The notes under the pieces are model-generated. The model saw nothing but the letters and a program-made list of their open reading frames with translations, was not told where the DNA came from and ran no database searches. Source: Pseudomonas sp. Ga0074129 (GTDB lineage Bacteria; Pseudomonadota; Gammaproteobacteria; Pseudomonadales; Pseudomonadaceae). From it: a stretch of DNA of 64,000 bases. The position numbers were made by a program, and so were the translations under genes. The DNA lies in contig LNDO01000079.1 of the NCBI GenBank assembly GCA_001465025.1, forward strand, positions 62,001 to 126,000. Direction: 5' to 3'. How positions within the stretch are numbered: the first letter of the stretch is position 1; each line of letters begins with the position of its first letter. Positions 25,561-34,961 of the stretch are shown in pieces.

Positions 25561-26697
25561 TCAATCGTCGCGACGTAAATCCGGCGGGATGGGCACGTCC
25601 GGCAGCGGACCGGGGCGCTTGCCCTTGCCAGCCTGGTATTGGCGCAATTGATAGACGTAAGCCAGCACCTGAGCGATGGCCAAATACAGGCCGGCCGGTA
25701 TTTCCTGATCAAGCTCAGTGGAGTAGAAAACGGCCCGAGCCAAAGCCGGAGACTCCAGCACCATGACCTTGTGCTCGTTGGCGATTTCGCGAATCTTCAG
25801 CGCCGTAAAATCGCCGCCCTTGGCCAGCAATACCGGCGCACTGCCCTTGGCCGGGTCATATTTAAGCGCCACGGCAAAGTGGGTCGGGTTGGTAATCACC
25901 ACATCTGCATCGGGCACGGCCTGCATCATCCGTCGCTCGGCCATTTCACGCTGCAACTGACGAATACGCTGCTTGACCTCGGGCTTGCCCTCACTGTCTT
26001 TGTACTCGTCAATGACTTCCTGCTTGGTCATCATCAGCTTCTGCTTGTTACTCCAGAGCTGAAACGGCACATCCACGGCAGCGATCAAGATCAACCCGCA
26101 CGACATCCACAGCGCACTCCACCCCACAACTAACGCGGCATGCAGAATGGCGGCTTCAATGGGTTCATGAACAATGGCCAGCAAATCCTCTTGCCACGCA
26201 GCCAGTACCGCCACACCAACCAGGAGAATCAGCACAAACTTGGCCAACGCTTTGAGCAACTCAACCAAGGCATCGGTTGAGAACATTCGCTTCAACCCTG
26301 CCAAGGGGTCCATACGACTGAATTTAGGTGCCAAGGCTTCAGTCGAAAACAGCCATCCCCCGAGGGTGATTGGTCCGGCAATCGATACGATCAACAACAG
26401 CAAAAAAAGCGGAAACAGCGCTTCAAGGGCAAGCTGCCCTGAAGCCCCCAGCCAAAGCGCCATGCTGCGCTCATCCATCACCACTTCACGGCTAAGGGAA
26501 AAATTGCCGCGCATGATGTCCAGCATGGCCTGCCCCATCCCGGCACCAAATGCCAAAATGCCACCAAAGCCAGCCAGGGTAACTGCAAGCGTATTGAGTT
26601 CTTTGGAGCGCGCGATCTGACCCTTCTCACGGGATTCGCGCAGGCGTTTCTCCGTGGGCTCCTCGCTTTTATCGGCACCGCTCTCGGATTCGGCCAC
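25561..26697 (-). CDS. flhB: flagellar export switch protein FlhB
   Basis: A 378-residue protein with four membrane helices and a cytoplasmic domain carrying the self-cleavage motif NPTH (VVITNPTHFAVALKYD). Cleavage and interaction with FliK switch export from hook to filament substrates. It starts at GTG 26697, overlapping the fliR stop by one base. It is the last gene of the fliL-flhB operon; about 110 bases follow before the flhA start, holding the flhA promoter. Confidence 0.97.
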   Translation of the reverse strand: MAESESGADKSEEPTEKRLRESREKGQIARSKELNTLAVTLAGFGGILAFGAGMGQAMLDIMRGNFSLSREVVMDERSMALWLGASGQLALEALFPLFLLLLIVSIAGPITLGGWLFSTEALAPKFSRMDPLAGLKRMFSTDALVELLKALAKFVLILLVGVAVLAAWQEDLLAIVHEPIEAAILHAALVVGWSALWMSCGLILIAAVDVPFQLWSNKQKLMMTKQEVIDEYKDSEGKPEVKQRIRQLQREMAERRMMQAVPDADVVITNPTHFAVALKYDPAKGSAPVLLAKGGDFTALKIREIANEHKVMVLESPALARAVFYSTELDQEIPAGLYLAIAQVLAYVYQLRQYQAGKGKRPGPLPDVPIPPDLRRDD

Positions 26698-27473
26698 TAA
26701 CTAGCCCCCGCCATTTCACGCAGAAACTGCAAGGCCTCTGTAGCAAACCGTTGATACTGCGAGAGGATGTCTGCCATGCCAATCCAGACAATCACCATAC
26801 CCAGCACCAGGGTTAGCGGGAAACCAATCGAGAAGATGTTCAGCTGTGGCGCGGCGCGCGTCATAACGCCAAATGCCAGATTGACCACCAGCAACGCCGT
26901 CACGGCTGGTAACACCATCAGCAATGCAGCGCCCATGACCCAACCTAGCTTGAGGGCAATTTCCAAATAGTTCTCCACCAAAAACCCGCTACCCACGGGC
27001 AAGGTAAAGAAGCTTTCAGCCAAGACCTCAAACACGACCAGATGCGCATTCATGGCCAAAAACAACAACGTCACCAGAATCATGAACAACTGGCCAATCA
27101 CCGGCACCGACACACCATTGGCCGGGTCAACCATGGACGCGAAACCCAAGCCCATCTGGATCGCCACAATTTGCCCGGCGATCACAAATACCTGAAAGAG
27201 TAACTGCAGGACAAAGCCCAGCATGGCCCCGATGAGGATTTCCTGGGCGACCCAGATAAACGCCTGCAAATTGATGGCATCGATAGCCGGAACAGGGGGC
27301 AACGTGGGCATGATGAGGACACAGATAGCCAAGGCCAGGTATAAGCGCACCCGCGCCGACACCAACTGCGTACCGATGATCGGCATAAACATCAACAGCG
27401 CGGTGATGCGAAATAGCGGCAGCATGAAACTGCCCACCCAGGCACCAATCTGCTCGTTGGTTAGCTCAAGCAT
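26697..27473 (-). CDS. fliR: flagellar export protein FliR
   Basis: A 258-residue polytopic membrane component of the export channel. The helices are recognisable (AWVGSFMLPLFRITALLMFMPIIG, GEILIGAMLGFVLQLLFQVF-like, then NLAFGVMTRAAPQLNIFSIGFPL). It assembles with FliP and FliQ into the core entry complex. It starts one base after fliQ ends and overlaps flhB. Confidence 0.97.
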   Translation of the reverse strand: MLELTNEQIGAWVGSFMLPLFRITALLMFMPIIGTQLVSARVRLYLALAICVLIMPTLPPVPAIDAINLQAFIWVAQEILIGAMLGFVLQLLFQVFVIAGQIVAIQMGLGFASMVDPANGVSVPVIGQLFMILVTLLFLAMNAHLVVFEVLAESFFTLPVGSGFLVENYLEIALKLGWVMGAALLMVLPAVTALLVVNLAFGVMTRAAPQLNIFSIGFPLTLVLGMVIVWIGMADILSQYQRFATEALQFLREMAGAS

Positions 27474-27474
27474 G

Positions 27475-27744
27475 TCAGCCGATCAGCTGTGGAATGTTCA
27501 TGATCAATGTCTCGGTGTACTCCATGAGCTCGCGCACCAGCCAAGGACCGAACACGATCAGACAAATCAGAATCACCAGCAACCTGGGCAAAAAACTCAA
27601 GGTTTGCTCGTTGATCTGGGTAGCAGCCTGAAACATCGCCACCAGCAGCCCCACCAGCAAGCTGGGTACCACCAGAATTGCCACAATCATGGCGGTTAGC
27701 CACAGGGCATCGCGCACCAAATCCACTGCAACTTCAGGCGTCAT
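27475..27744 (-). CDS. fliQ: flagellar export protein FliQ
   Basis: An 89-residue protein with two membrane helices (about 14-38 and 50-72), beginning MTPEVAVDLVRDALWLT and containing QAATQINEQTLSFLPRL. Four copies surround FliP in the export gate. It is two bases from fliP and one base from fliR. Confidence 0.97.
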   Translation of the reverse strand: MTPEVAVDLVRDALWLTAMIVAILVVPSLLVGLLVAMFQAATQINEQTLSFLPRLLVILICLIVFGPWLVRELMEYTETLIMNIPQLIG

Positions 27745-27746
27745 GT

Positions 27747-28502
27747 CTAAGTGCCTCCGAAGCTGGCCGCCAGCGTGCCCATAATCAGCGCCCAGCCATC
27801 AATCAGAACAAACAGCATGATTTTGAATGGCAGAGAAATGATCAACGGCGACAGCATCATCATCCCCATCGCCATCAACACACTGGCCACGACCATGTCG
27901 ATAATCAGGAACGGGATAAAAATCATAAAGCCGATCTGAAACGCCGTTTTCAGCTCCGATGTAACAAACGCCGGGATCAGGATGACCAGAGGAGTCGCTT
28001 CAGGGCTGGCGATATCTGTGCGCTTGGACAAGCGCACAAACAACTCCAGATCACTTTCACGCGTCTGCGCCAGCATGAAATTTTTGATCGGCACCTCTGC
28101 CCGTGCAACCGCTTCCATCGCCGGCAATTCCTGCTTCAAGTAGGGCTGCAGGGCGTCACGGTTAATTTGCTCAAACACTGGTGCCATGATGAACATGGTA
28201 AGAAACAGCGCCAGGCCAACCAAAATCTGATTCGAGGGTGTTTGCTGCAGGCCCAGCGCTTGGCGCAGGATCGAGAAGACGATGATGATGCGGGTAAAAC
28301 TGGTCATCAGCATGACGAAGGCGGGAATAAAACTCATCGCCGTCATGATCAGCAAAATCTGCAGCGTGACCGAATACTCCTGCTGCCCCTCGGTGTCGGT
28401 GCTCAGGGTAATGGCAGGGATCTGCCAGGGGTTGTCCGCTGCCAGCACCATGGGCGCTATGGAGGTTAATGCCAGCAGCACCAGCAGGCGCAGGATACTC
28501 AT
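27747..28502 (-). CDS. fliP: flagellar export protein FliP
   Basis: A 251-residue export-gate protein with a cleavable signal sequence ([21 protein letters not shown]) and four membrane helices. Signatures include [37 protein letters not shown] (split by periplasmic loops) and [27 protein letters not shown] 28502 overlaps the fliO stop by one base; the GTG one codon upstream is less likely. Confidence 0.97.
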   Translation of the reverse strand: MSILRLLVLLALTSIAPMVLAADNPWQIPAITLSTDTEGQQEYSVTLQILLIMTAMSFIPAFVMLMTSFTRIIIVFSILRQALGLQQTPSNQILVGLALFLTMFIMAPVFEQINRDALQPYLKQELPAMEAVARAEVPIKNFMLAQTRESDLELFVRLSKRTDIASPEATPLVILIPAFVTSELKTAFQIGFMIFIPFLIIDMVVASVLMAMGMMMLSPLIISLPFKIMLFVLIDGWALIMGTLAASFGGT

Positions 28503-28933
28503 CACGGCTTGTCCTTCTGGTCCTTACCCAACAACTCCATCAGACGCTGAGCAAATTCGGTAGAGGCCGGTTCTGCATCAGGCATGTGCACGGGCTCTTT
28601 AAGCACATGCAGAGAAGTGATGTTGCCCGGCGTCAATCCAAGCAGCACTTGCTCGCCCCCCACCTGCACCAGCACCAGGCGATCACGCGGCCCCAAGGCC
28701 TGGGTCGCCAGTATCTTAATCACCTGCCCACCGCGCGGCACAATCTGCTGCACCCGACGCATCAGCCAGGCCAGTAAAAAAATTACCCCGACAACCAGCA
28801 GCAGCCCCAACAGCAGTTGCAGCACCTGCCCACCCATGCCACTGCTGGCGATAGGGGCGGCGGCGGGTGCGGTGGACTCGGCGGCCCACGCCGTGAATGG
28901 CAAGGCAAGACTCAACAGCAGAGGTTTATGCAT
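28502..28933 (-). CDS. fliO: flagellar biosynthesis protein FliO
   Basis: A 143-residue protein with an N-terminal signal-like segment, one strong membrane helix (about 31-53, [21 protein letters not shown]) and a small cytoplasmic domain ([39 protein letters not shown]). It assists assembly of the FliP ring. It is two bases from fliN and overlaps fliP. Confidence 0.95.
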   Translation of the reverse strand: MHKPLLLSLALPFTAWAAESTAPAAAPIASSGMGGQVLQLLLGLLLVVGVIFLLAWLMRRVQQIVPRGGQVIKILATQALGPRDRLVLVQVGGEQVLLGLTPGNITSLHVLKEPVHMPDAEPASTEFAQRLMELLGKDQKDKP

Positions 28934-28935
28934 GG

Positions 28936-29415
28936 TTAGCGCAGCTTCTTGATGCGTTCACTGGGGCTGATCACGTCAGTCAGACGAATACCAAACTTCT
29001 CATTGACCACCACCACTTCGCCGTGGGCGATCAAAGTGCCGTTGACCAACACATCCAGCGGCTCACCTGCCAGGCGATCGAGTTCAATCACCGAGCCTTG
29101 ATTGAGTTGCAGCAGGTTGCGAATGGTGATGTCGGTATTGCCCACTTCCATGGAAATCGACACGGGAATATCCAGAATCACATCCAGATTCGGACCTTCC
29201 ATATTCACCGGCAAGTTGACCTTAGGGGCACTGTTAAACTCTTCCATTGGTGCACGCGGCGCCGCAGGAGCGGAAGGCGCAGGGTTGCTGGCTGCCAGCA
29301 TGGCATCGATATCGTCCTGGCCAGCATCACCTGCCTCGGACAATGCAGCCGCCCATTCATCAGCCAGTGCCTGCTCCTCAGGAGAAGAAGCTTCGTTCTC
29401 GTTTTCGTCTGCCAT
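28936..29415 (-). CDS. fliN: flagellar motor switch protein FliN
   Basis: A 159-residue C-ring component. An acidic and Ala/Pro-rich N-terminal half precedes the SpoA domain (LDVILDIPVSISMEVGNTDITIRNLLQLNQGSVIELDRLAGEPLDVLVNG). It forms the base of the switch with FliM and receives FliH/FliI export complexes. It follows fliM after 37 bases. Confidence 0.97.
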   Translation of the reverse strand: MADENENEASSPEEQALADEWAAALSEAGDAGQDDIDAMLAASNPAPSAPAAPRAPMEEFNSAPKVNLPVNMEGPNLDVILDIPVSISMEVGNTDITIRNLLQLNQGSVIELDRLAGEPLDVLVNGTLIAHGEVVVVNEKFGIRLTDVISPSERIKKLR

Positions 29416-29452
29416 CGTATGTCCTCGGCTGGCGTTAAATCAGAAATAGGGA

Positions 29453-30424
29453 TTAGCGTTGGCGCTCAATGGGCTCCAGCACTTGCAGTGATAGATTGCC
29501 TTTGTGTGCACCCAGCTTGACCTTGAACGCCGGCACACCATTGGCGCAAAGCGTCATGTAATCAGGTAGTTCAACCGGAATCACGTCGCCCGGCTGCATG
29601 TGCAAAATGTCACGCAGTTTGAGCTGGCGACGCGCAACGGTGGCGGACAGCGGCACACTGACGCCCAGAATGTCTTCGCGCAGGGCTTTGACCCAACGCT
29701 CATCCTGATCATCGACATCCGACTGAAAGCCCGCGTCGAGCATTTCGCGGATGGGCTCAATCATCGAATATGGCATGGTGATGTGCAGATCACCGCCGCC
29801 GCCATCGAGTTCGATATGAAAGGTGGAGACCACAATCACTTCACTGGGGCTGACAATGTTGGCCAGTGCGGGGTTAACCTCGGAGTTGACGTACTCGAAG
29901 TTGATGTCCATCACCGCCTGCCAGGCTTCCTTCAGGTCGATAAACGCCTGATCCAACACCATGCGCACAACGCGCAGTTCAGTCGGGGTAAATTCGCGGC
30001 CTTCGATCTTGGCATGCCGACCGTCACCGCCAAAAAAGTTGTCCACCAGTTTGAACACCAGCTTGGCATCAAGGATGAACAGGCCGGTGCCGCGCAGTGG
30101 CTTCATCTTGACCAAGTTAAGACTGGTCGGCACATACAGTGAGTGGACGTACTCGCCGAACTTCATCACCTGAACACCGCCCACGGCCACATCAGCCGAA
30201 CGACGCAGTAGGTTGAACATGCTGATACGGGTGTAACGGGCAAAACGCTCGTTGATCATTTCAAGCGTCGGCATGCGCCCGCGAACGATGCGGTCCTGAC
30301 TGGTCAGGTCGTACTGTTTGACGCTTCCCGGTTCGGCTTCATCCTCGGGTTCCACCAAGCCGTCATCGACACCGTGCAGCAAGGCATCGATTTCGTCCTG
30401 GGAAAGTAGGTCTTGCACAGCCAT
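29453..30424 (-). CDS. fliM: flagellar motor switch protein FliM
   Basis: A 323-residue switch protein. The N-terminal CheY-binding peptide LLSQDEIDALLHGV precedes a CheC-like middle domain with the GGxG-type loop near NFFGGDGRH and a C-terminal SpoA domain that binds FliN. CheY-P from cheY in this cluster acts on it. It is 13 bases after fliL. Confidence 0.97.
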   Translation of the reverse strand: MAVQDLLSQDEIDALLHGVDDGLVEPEDEAEPGSVKQYDLTSQDRIVRGRMPTLEMINERFARYTRISMFNLLRRSADVAVGGVQVMKFGEYVHSLYVPTSLNLVKMKPLRGTGLFILDAKLVFKLVDNFFGGDGRHAKIEGREFTPTELRVVRMVLDQAFIDLKEAWQAVMDINFEYVNSEVNPALANIVSPSEVIVVSTFHIELDGGGGDLHITMPYSMIEPIREMLDAGFQSDVDDQDERWVKALREDILGVSVPLSATVARRQLKLRDILHMQPGDVIPVELPDYMTLCANGVPAFKVKLGAHKGNLSLQVLEPIERQR

Positions 30425-30437
30425 GGATGGCTCCTGA

Positions 30438-30971
30438 TTACTGCAACACGAGGTTGGTGAACAGCACTTGTTCGACCGAGACCTTACCGGTCTCTTTCTG
30501 TTCCAGTTCTTGCACGCTAGCAGTGGCCTGCTGGCGCAGCATTTCCTTGCCTACCGGGGTAATCAGCGCTGCAAAATCCTGGCCGGAAAACAGCATGACC
30601 AAACGATTGCGCAATACCGGCATGTGTACCTTGAGCGCATCAAGAGCCGCCTGATCACGGGTCATCAACGCCACGCTGACCTGCATGTAGCGCGCGCGGC
30701 CTTGATGGTTAAAATTCACTACAAACGCTGGGGCAAGCTCTTCATATATTGCAGGCAATTTGACCGGTACGGCCGGTGCAGCGGCGGCCTCTGCCTCTGC
30801 TTTAGCCTTGTCAGCGCCATCATCGCCCTTGCCGAGGAAAAACAGCGTCGCCCCCACGGAAAGCCCCACCGCCAACAGCACAGCAATCACAATGATGATG
30901 ATCAGTTTCATTTTACCGGCTGGTTTCGCTTCGCCATCTGCCGGGGCAGGTGCTGCTTCTTTCTTAGCCAT
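30438..30971 (-). CDS. fliL: flagellar basal body-associated protein FliL
   Basis: A 177-residue inner-membrane protein. A charged cytoplasmic start is followed by one membrane helix (about 22-44), a Ala/Glu/Lys linker, and a periplasmic domain that surrounds and stabilises the stators. The C-terminal end VSVEQVLFTNLVLQ is typical of the family. It is the first gene of the fliLMNOPQR-flhB operon and has a -24/-12 promoter about 50 bases upstream. Confidence 0.96.
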   Translation of the reverse strand: MAKKEAAPAPADGEAKPAGKMKLIIIIVIAVLLAVGLSVGATLFFLGKGDDGADKAKAEAEAAAAPAVPVKLPAIYEELAPAFVVNFNHQGRARYMQVSVALMTRDQAALDALKVHMPVLRNRLVMLFSGQDFAALITPVGKEMLRQQATASVQELEQKETGKVSVEQVLFTNLVLQ

Positions 30972-31512
30972 GCCAATAATCCGTCGTTATTCGGAGTTTT
31001 ATCCGTTTTCAATGGGTTAAGAGCAAGTGTTATGCCAGACCATCAACATACCTGCTCGCGCTAGACAGCCACACACCACAAGGGTGACGTGGCCTCGGCG
31101 TAGGCTGAACAACGCCCACAGAAAAGCGTCGGCTGACACAGATGAAAGCCGACGAAATGCAGTTTAGAACAGTGGGCGCAGCAACTACAGCGGCATACAC
31201 CAATAGGCTCGCGTAAACCCTATTTAGGTCGCGCCCTCAGAGGCCTCATTGCAAGGCCTAATCCGCCAACAAATAGGCGCGGCGACCACGTGTGCGCAAC
31301 GCCGGGTGACCGATCACGTACTACTGGCAAAGCTTAGAGGCCGCACAACATCAGCACTCAATGCTAAGAAACCACCAGATAAGACCGTTAGGTTGCTCAG
31401 AGGCGAACCGCTCACATCTACCCTCATATGAGCGGATCACCTGCCTGTTTATTGCTTCAGCCAGCTCATACGGCAGTCAAAAGCGCGCTTAGCGACTGCC
31501 GAAAAAGCGGCA
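30972..31512. other. 541-base intergenic region between fliK and fliL
   Basis: No convincing gene is seen. The right-of-fliL end holds the fliL promoter. The rest carries several inverted repeats: CGTCGGCT 31127-31134 with AGCCGACG 31147-31154; AGGCCT 31241-31246 with AGGCCT 31254-31259; CGGCAGTC 31471-31478 with GACTGCCG 31494-31501. Two interlocked pairings also occur (CCTATTT with AAATAGG, GGTCGC with GCGACC). None has a proper U-run for the minus-strand transcript, so transcription termination after fliK is not assured. Confidence 0.6.
31022..31038 (-). promoter_or_regulatory. sigma-54 promoter of fliL operon
   Basis: On the minus strand: CTGGCAT-N5-TTGCT, with GG and GC ten bases apart and TTGC perfect. 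It lies about 50 bases before the fliL start, giving a leader of roughly 40 bases. It fits the RpoN/FleQ control known for this operon in P. aeruginosa. Confidence 0.7.
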
Positions 31513-32766
31513 TCACGCGTAATAATCAACCAAGCCCCTTGAGCTGATGGCGTTAGCGCGACTGGATTCAACGCCGACAACTGACGCCATGTCGTCAGCG
31601 CCTAGCGTCTCACTGTCACGGCCATTACCTCCACGACCACTGCCTGAATCCTGCCCCTGACCTTGCCAGCCACGATTAAGTGACTGATCCGAGACGTTGA
31701 CGTCCAGCAGGTTCATGCCCTGCTGCGCAAACAATTCACGCAGGCGGTGCATCTGCGAATCTAGGGCTTCGCGAACGCCAGCATGGGGGCTGGCAAACGT
31801 TACCTGGCTCTGCTCCTGGTTCATGCTGATGCGCACCTCAAGGCGGCCCAACTCAGCAGGGTCGAGTTGAATCTCTGCACTTTTCAGATTTTGGCTGGAC
31901 ATCACCATCACCCGATCAACCATTGCCTCACTCCAGCCACCTTGTTGCATCGGCACGGGCTGGCCAACCAAAACAGGAGCACGAGTCGACAATTGATTCT
32001 GCTGGGAAATGGCCTGGCTTAGCGCATCAAGCTTGCTGACAAAGTTGTCTGCGTTGGTATTGGCCATTCCCTCTTTCAGGGCTTCAAGGCCCTTGCCCGT
32101 CAGCGCCTCCAGCTTCAGTTCCGCCAATTGCGGCGTGTCGCCTTCTATCGGCATCTCATCCTGAACCACCTGACTGGCAAGCAAGGATTGGCTAACGCTT
32201 TGTGCGGCCGGTGCAGCCTGAGCCAGCGGCGTCGCGGCCTGCTCTGCCAACGCTTGTTCTTTGGCACCCATTTCCAATGCCATACGTACCGCTGGCAACT
32301 GGTTAAGAGCGTCCAGTTCAGGATCAAAACTGGCCTCGGTCATGCTTGCCGGACCGGCGCTCATGAGGCTGCTTGTCGCGACCGGCATAAACTCACTGCC
32401 AAGCGTCGCATCAACCTGCTCTACCGGTAATTCGCCGGTAATACCCAGCAACAGCAACGGATCGAGCACAGCCCCCTCCACCGGTAACTCTTCCGGCAAA
32501 GCCTTGCCGCTATCGGCAACATCCACCGTGTCTGCTGCGGCAACAGCGTGCGGGTTGTCGTCTGATGGTTGATCAGAGGCGCTGTCGCGTGCGGGCTTGG
32601 CAGCAGCTTCAGTGCGTTCACTGGCTTTAGCCTGACGTTCCTTGGCATACACCTCTGAGAAGCTGGAACCCTCATTCCTACTGGGCTCAGCAGGCGGTTT
32701 GGCAGCGGCGGCTCGGGGCTTTATTTCAGGTGCCGACATCAGCAGCAGATCGGGGGCAACGGACAT
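31513..32766 (-). CDS. fliK: flagellar hook-length control protein FliK
   Basis: A 417-residue secreted ruler. A long, poorly conserved acidic/Ala/Gln-rich part is followed by the C-terminal switch domain (WSEAMVDRVMVMSSQNLKS, IQLDPAELGRLEVRISMNQEQ, VTFASPHAGVREALDSQMHRLRELFAQQGMNLLDVNVSD) that contacts FlhB. Near the C-terminus a Gly/Gln/Ser/Arg-rich stretch follows. ATG 32766 has GGAG seven bases upstream; GTG 32781 is less likely. A sigma-54 site directly precedes it, so it has its own promoter. Confidence 0.95.
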   Translation of the reverse strand: MSVAPDLLLMSAPEIKPRAAAAKPPAEPSRNEGSSFSEVYAKERQAKASERTEAAAKPARDSASDQPSDDNPHAVAAADTVDVADSGKALPEELPVEGAVLDPLLLLGITGELPVEQVDATLGSEFMPVATSSLMSAGPASMTEASFDPELDALNQLPAVRMALEMGAKEQALAEQAATPLAQAAPAAQSVSQSLLASQVVQDEMPIEGDTPQLAELKLEALTGKGLEALKEGMANTNADNFVSKLDALSQAISQQNQLSTRAPVLVGQPVPMQQGGWSEAMVDRVMVMSSQNLKSAEIQLDPAELGRLEVRISMNQEQSQVTFASPHAGVREALDSQMHRLRELFAQQGMNLLDVNVSDQSLNRGWQGQGQDSGSGRGGNGRDSETLGADDMASVVGVESSRANAISSRGLVDYYA

Positions 32767-32803
32767 GGACACTCTCCGCACGGGTTAATCGTACAGGGTG
32801 TTT

Positions 32804-32820
32804 TGCAAGGGATGGGCCAA
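32804..32820 (-). promoter_or_regulatory. sigma-54 promoter of fliK
   Basis: On the minus strand: TTGGCCC-N5-TTGCA, one base from the TTGGCAC-N5-TTGCA consensus. It sits between the hptB stop and the fliK start and implies a leader of about 25 bases. Confidence 0.8.
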
Positions 32821-32867
32821 CTTACTGAAACAGAACCGAGGGCGTTGGATACGCTTTGGTAAGACAA

Positions 32868-33221
32868 TCAGCGCCGATAGCGCTGTCGTTCGGACTTGAA
32901 CAGAATGCGCACAATGGCAAATTCGCGCTCAACCTGCTCGATCAACTCAGGTGCCAAATCAAGCTGCTCGCGCCGGCCGACTTCTTCGAGTTGCTTGCAC
33001 AATCCAGCCAACATGTTTGCCCCCATGTTGCTGCAACTGCCTTTAAAGCTGTGTGCCGCCAAGCGCAGATTATGCGCATCCGCTTCTTGCTGAGCCTGAC
33101 GCAGCAACAGCAGACGCTCCTCGGAATCAACCAGAAAAGTATCCAGAAGCACCGGATACTCATCTTCCATGACGTCCTGTAATGCGGCCAATACGGCACT
33201 ATCGAGGTGGATATCGGACAA
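32868..33221 (-). CDS. hptB: histidine phosphotransfer protein HptB
   Basis: A 117-residue Hpt domain with the phospho-accepting His57 in RLAAHSFKGSCSNMGA. In P. aeruginosa, HptB receives phosphate from several hybrid kinases and passes it to HsbR, controlling the flagellar anti-sigma balance, swarming and biofilm onset. The order hsbA, hsbR, hptB and the location inside the flagellar cluster support the assignment. The gene follows hsbR after 30 bases. Confidence 0.92.
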   Translation of the reverse strand: MSDIHLDSAVLAALQDVMEDEYPVLLDTFLVDSEERLLLLRQAQQEADAHNLRLAAHSFKGSCSNMGANMLAGLCKQLEEVGRREQLDLAPELIEQVEREFAIVRILFKSERQRYRR

Positions 33222-33251
33222 CGGCTCGCCCTCCTAGCTAAGTGCTTGGGA

Positions 33252-34946
33252 TTATGCCCCAGCCTTCCAGGAAAACTCTACGCACACACCCGGTTCGCCA
33301 TCGCCCCATTGGCAACGCTCGCTTAACTGCCTGACCAGCGCCAGCCCGCGACCACTCAGGCGAGAAGCATCGTCGGGCTGCGGCAGGAGCAATTGCGGAT
33401 CGAAACCCGCCCCGCTGTCTTCAACCCGCAAGCGCAAGCGACCGCCACCGCCCTCTGGCAGCAGGTGCAGATGAAAACGCACAAACCCATCGGTTAGATG
33501 CGCAAGTCGATCACTGCGCTGGCGGTAATAGTCCGCAAAGCCTTCGGCATTGGCTTTAAGCGATGACTCAAGCCCCAGCACGCCGTGCTCCAGCGCATTA
33601 GAGTAAAGCTCGGCCAGCACCGTGAACAAGGCGGCGCCCTGCGGCCTCAAGCCCTGAACCTCGAGCAGCAGATGCAAGAGAAAAGGTAAGGGGTTGAAAT
33701 AACGCAGCGTCTCACCACGAAACTCAAAGGTCGCCGACCAATCAAGCAAATGGTTTTGCCCGTTATCGGCAAACGCCAATGGCGGGCGATTGAGGTTGGC
33801 ATCCTCAACCAGGCTGACTTCCAAAAGGCTGACGTCATCTTGCTGCTCGCCGCTGAACTCCAGCAGTGCGTGCTGGATCTCGTCAAACAACGCCTGGGGC
33901 TTTTGGTTGTCAGCAAAAACGCTAAGCAAACGTTGCTCGCCGAACAGTTGCGCCTGCTTGTTACACGCCTCGAGCACGCCGTCCGAAAACAGAAAAACGC
34001 GATCCCCCAGGCATGCCGGATAAACCTCGCAGGCATCATTAAACGCTGCAGGCTCCAGCACACCCAGCGGCAGATGCCGAGACACCAACGGCACGCGCTC
34101 GCCATTTACGCGTAGCAGGTAGCCATTGGGCAATCCGCCGTTCCACACCTCTACGACCTGACGCTGAAAGCTCACGTTGAGCAACGTGGCGCAGCAAAAG
34201 ACACCTCGCGGCAGGATATGCCTGAGCTTCGCGTTGATCTCACGCAGCACATCGGTCAGGGAGTAACCCTTGGCGGTCATGCCGTAAAACACTTCAGCCA
34301 ACGGCATGGCACCAATCGCCGCCGGCAAACCATGGCCGGTAAAGTCGCCGAGCAACACATGCATGCCACCCGATGGCTTATACGCTGCCAGCAACAAATC
34401 ACCGTTGAACAGGGCAAAGGGTGACTGCACATAGCGGATATTGGGCGCATCTAGGCAACCTGAATGCGCCACTTTATCGAATACGGCTTTGGCCACCCGC
34501 TGCTCGTTGAGCAAGTGCTCGTTATGCCGGGCAATCAAGTCTCGCTGCTGCAGCACCGTCTCCTGCAAACGGCGCAGACGATCCATGGCGTTGATCTTGG
34601 CTTCAAGAATGACCCGGTTATAGGGTTTGGCGAGAAAGTCGTCGCCACCGGCCTCCAGGCAGCGAACCAAGGCCTCGCCTTCGGTAAGCGAGGTGAGAAA
34701 GATGATGGGGACGAGCGCTTCACCTGCAGCCTGTTTGATTCGGCGCGCAGCCTCAAAGCCGTCCATCACCGGCATCAGGGCGTCCATCAACACCAGATGC
34801 GGACGCTCTTGATCAAACAGTGCAACCGCTTCCAGGCCATTGCTGGCGGTCAGAACACGATGCCCCTGATGACTAACAATGGTCGACAACAACATGCGAT
34901 CAGCCGCGTTGTCCTCAGCAATCAGGATGGACAAGCGCTCGATCAT
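33252..34946 (-). CDS. hsbR: HsbR: response regulator with PP2C phosphatase and anti-sigma kinase domains
   Basis: A 564-residue three-domain protein. A receiver (Asp55 in LVLMDALMPVMDG) is followed by a SpoIIE/PP2C phosphatase (LLGDFTGHGLPAAIGAMPLAEVF about 190-215; FLFSDGVLEACN; QQDDVSLLEV) and a C-terminal HATPase of the anti-sigma type (LAELYSNALEHGV with the N-box Asn, then DSGAGFDP). Phosphorylation by HptB turns on phosphatase activity toward HsbA, while the kinase domain phosphorylates HsbA. ATG 34946 was preferred over the GTG at 34949. Confidence 0.93.
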   Translation of the reverse strand: MIERLSILIAEDNAADRMLLSTIVSHQGHRVLTASNGLEAVALFDQERPHLVLMDALMPVMDGFEAARRIKQAAGEALVPIIFLTSLTEGEALVRCLEAGGDDFLAKPYNRVILEAKINAMDRLRRLQETVLQQRDLIARHNEHLLNEQRVAKAVFDKVAHSGCLDAPNIRYVQSPFALFNGDLLLAAYKPSGGMHVLLGDFTGHGLPAAIGAMPLAEVFYGMTAKGYSLTDVLREINAKLRHILPRGVFCCATLLNVSFQRQVVEVWNGGLPNGYLLRVNGERVPLVSRHLPLGVLEPAAFNDACEVYPACLGDRVFLFSDGVLEACNKQAQLFGEQRLLSVFADNQKPQALFDEIQHALLEFSGEQQDDVSLLEVSLVEDANLNRPPLAFADNGQNHLLDWSATFEFRGETLRYFNPLPFLLHLLLEVQGLRPQGAALFTVLAELYSNALEHGVLGLESSLKANAEGFADYYRQRSDRLAHLTDGFVRFHLHLLPEGGGGRLRLRVEDSGAGFDPQLLLPQPDDASRLSGRGLALVRQLSERCQWGDGEPGVCVEFSWKAGA

Positions 34947-34961
34947 CACGCTCGCCCCGGG

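Noticed and set aside
31249..31431. 60-codon open frame between fliK and fliL
   Set aside because: No ribosome site, no recognisable family, and it crosses the hairpins of the region.
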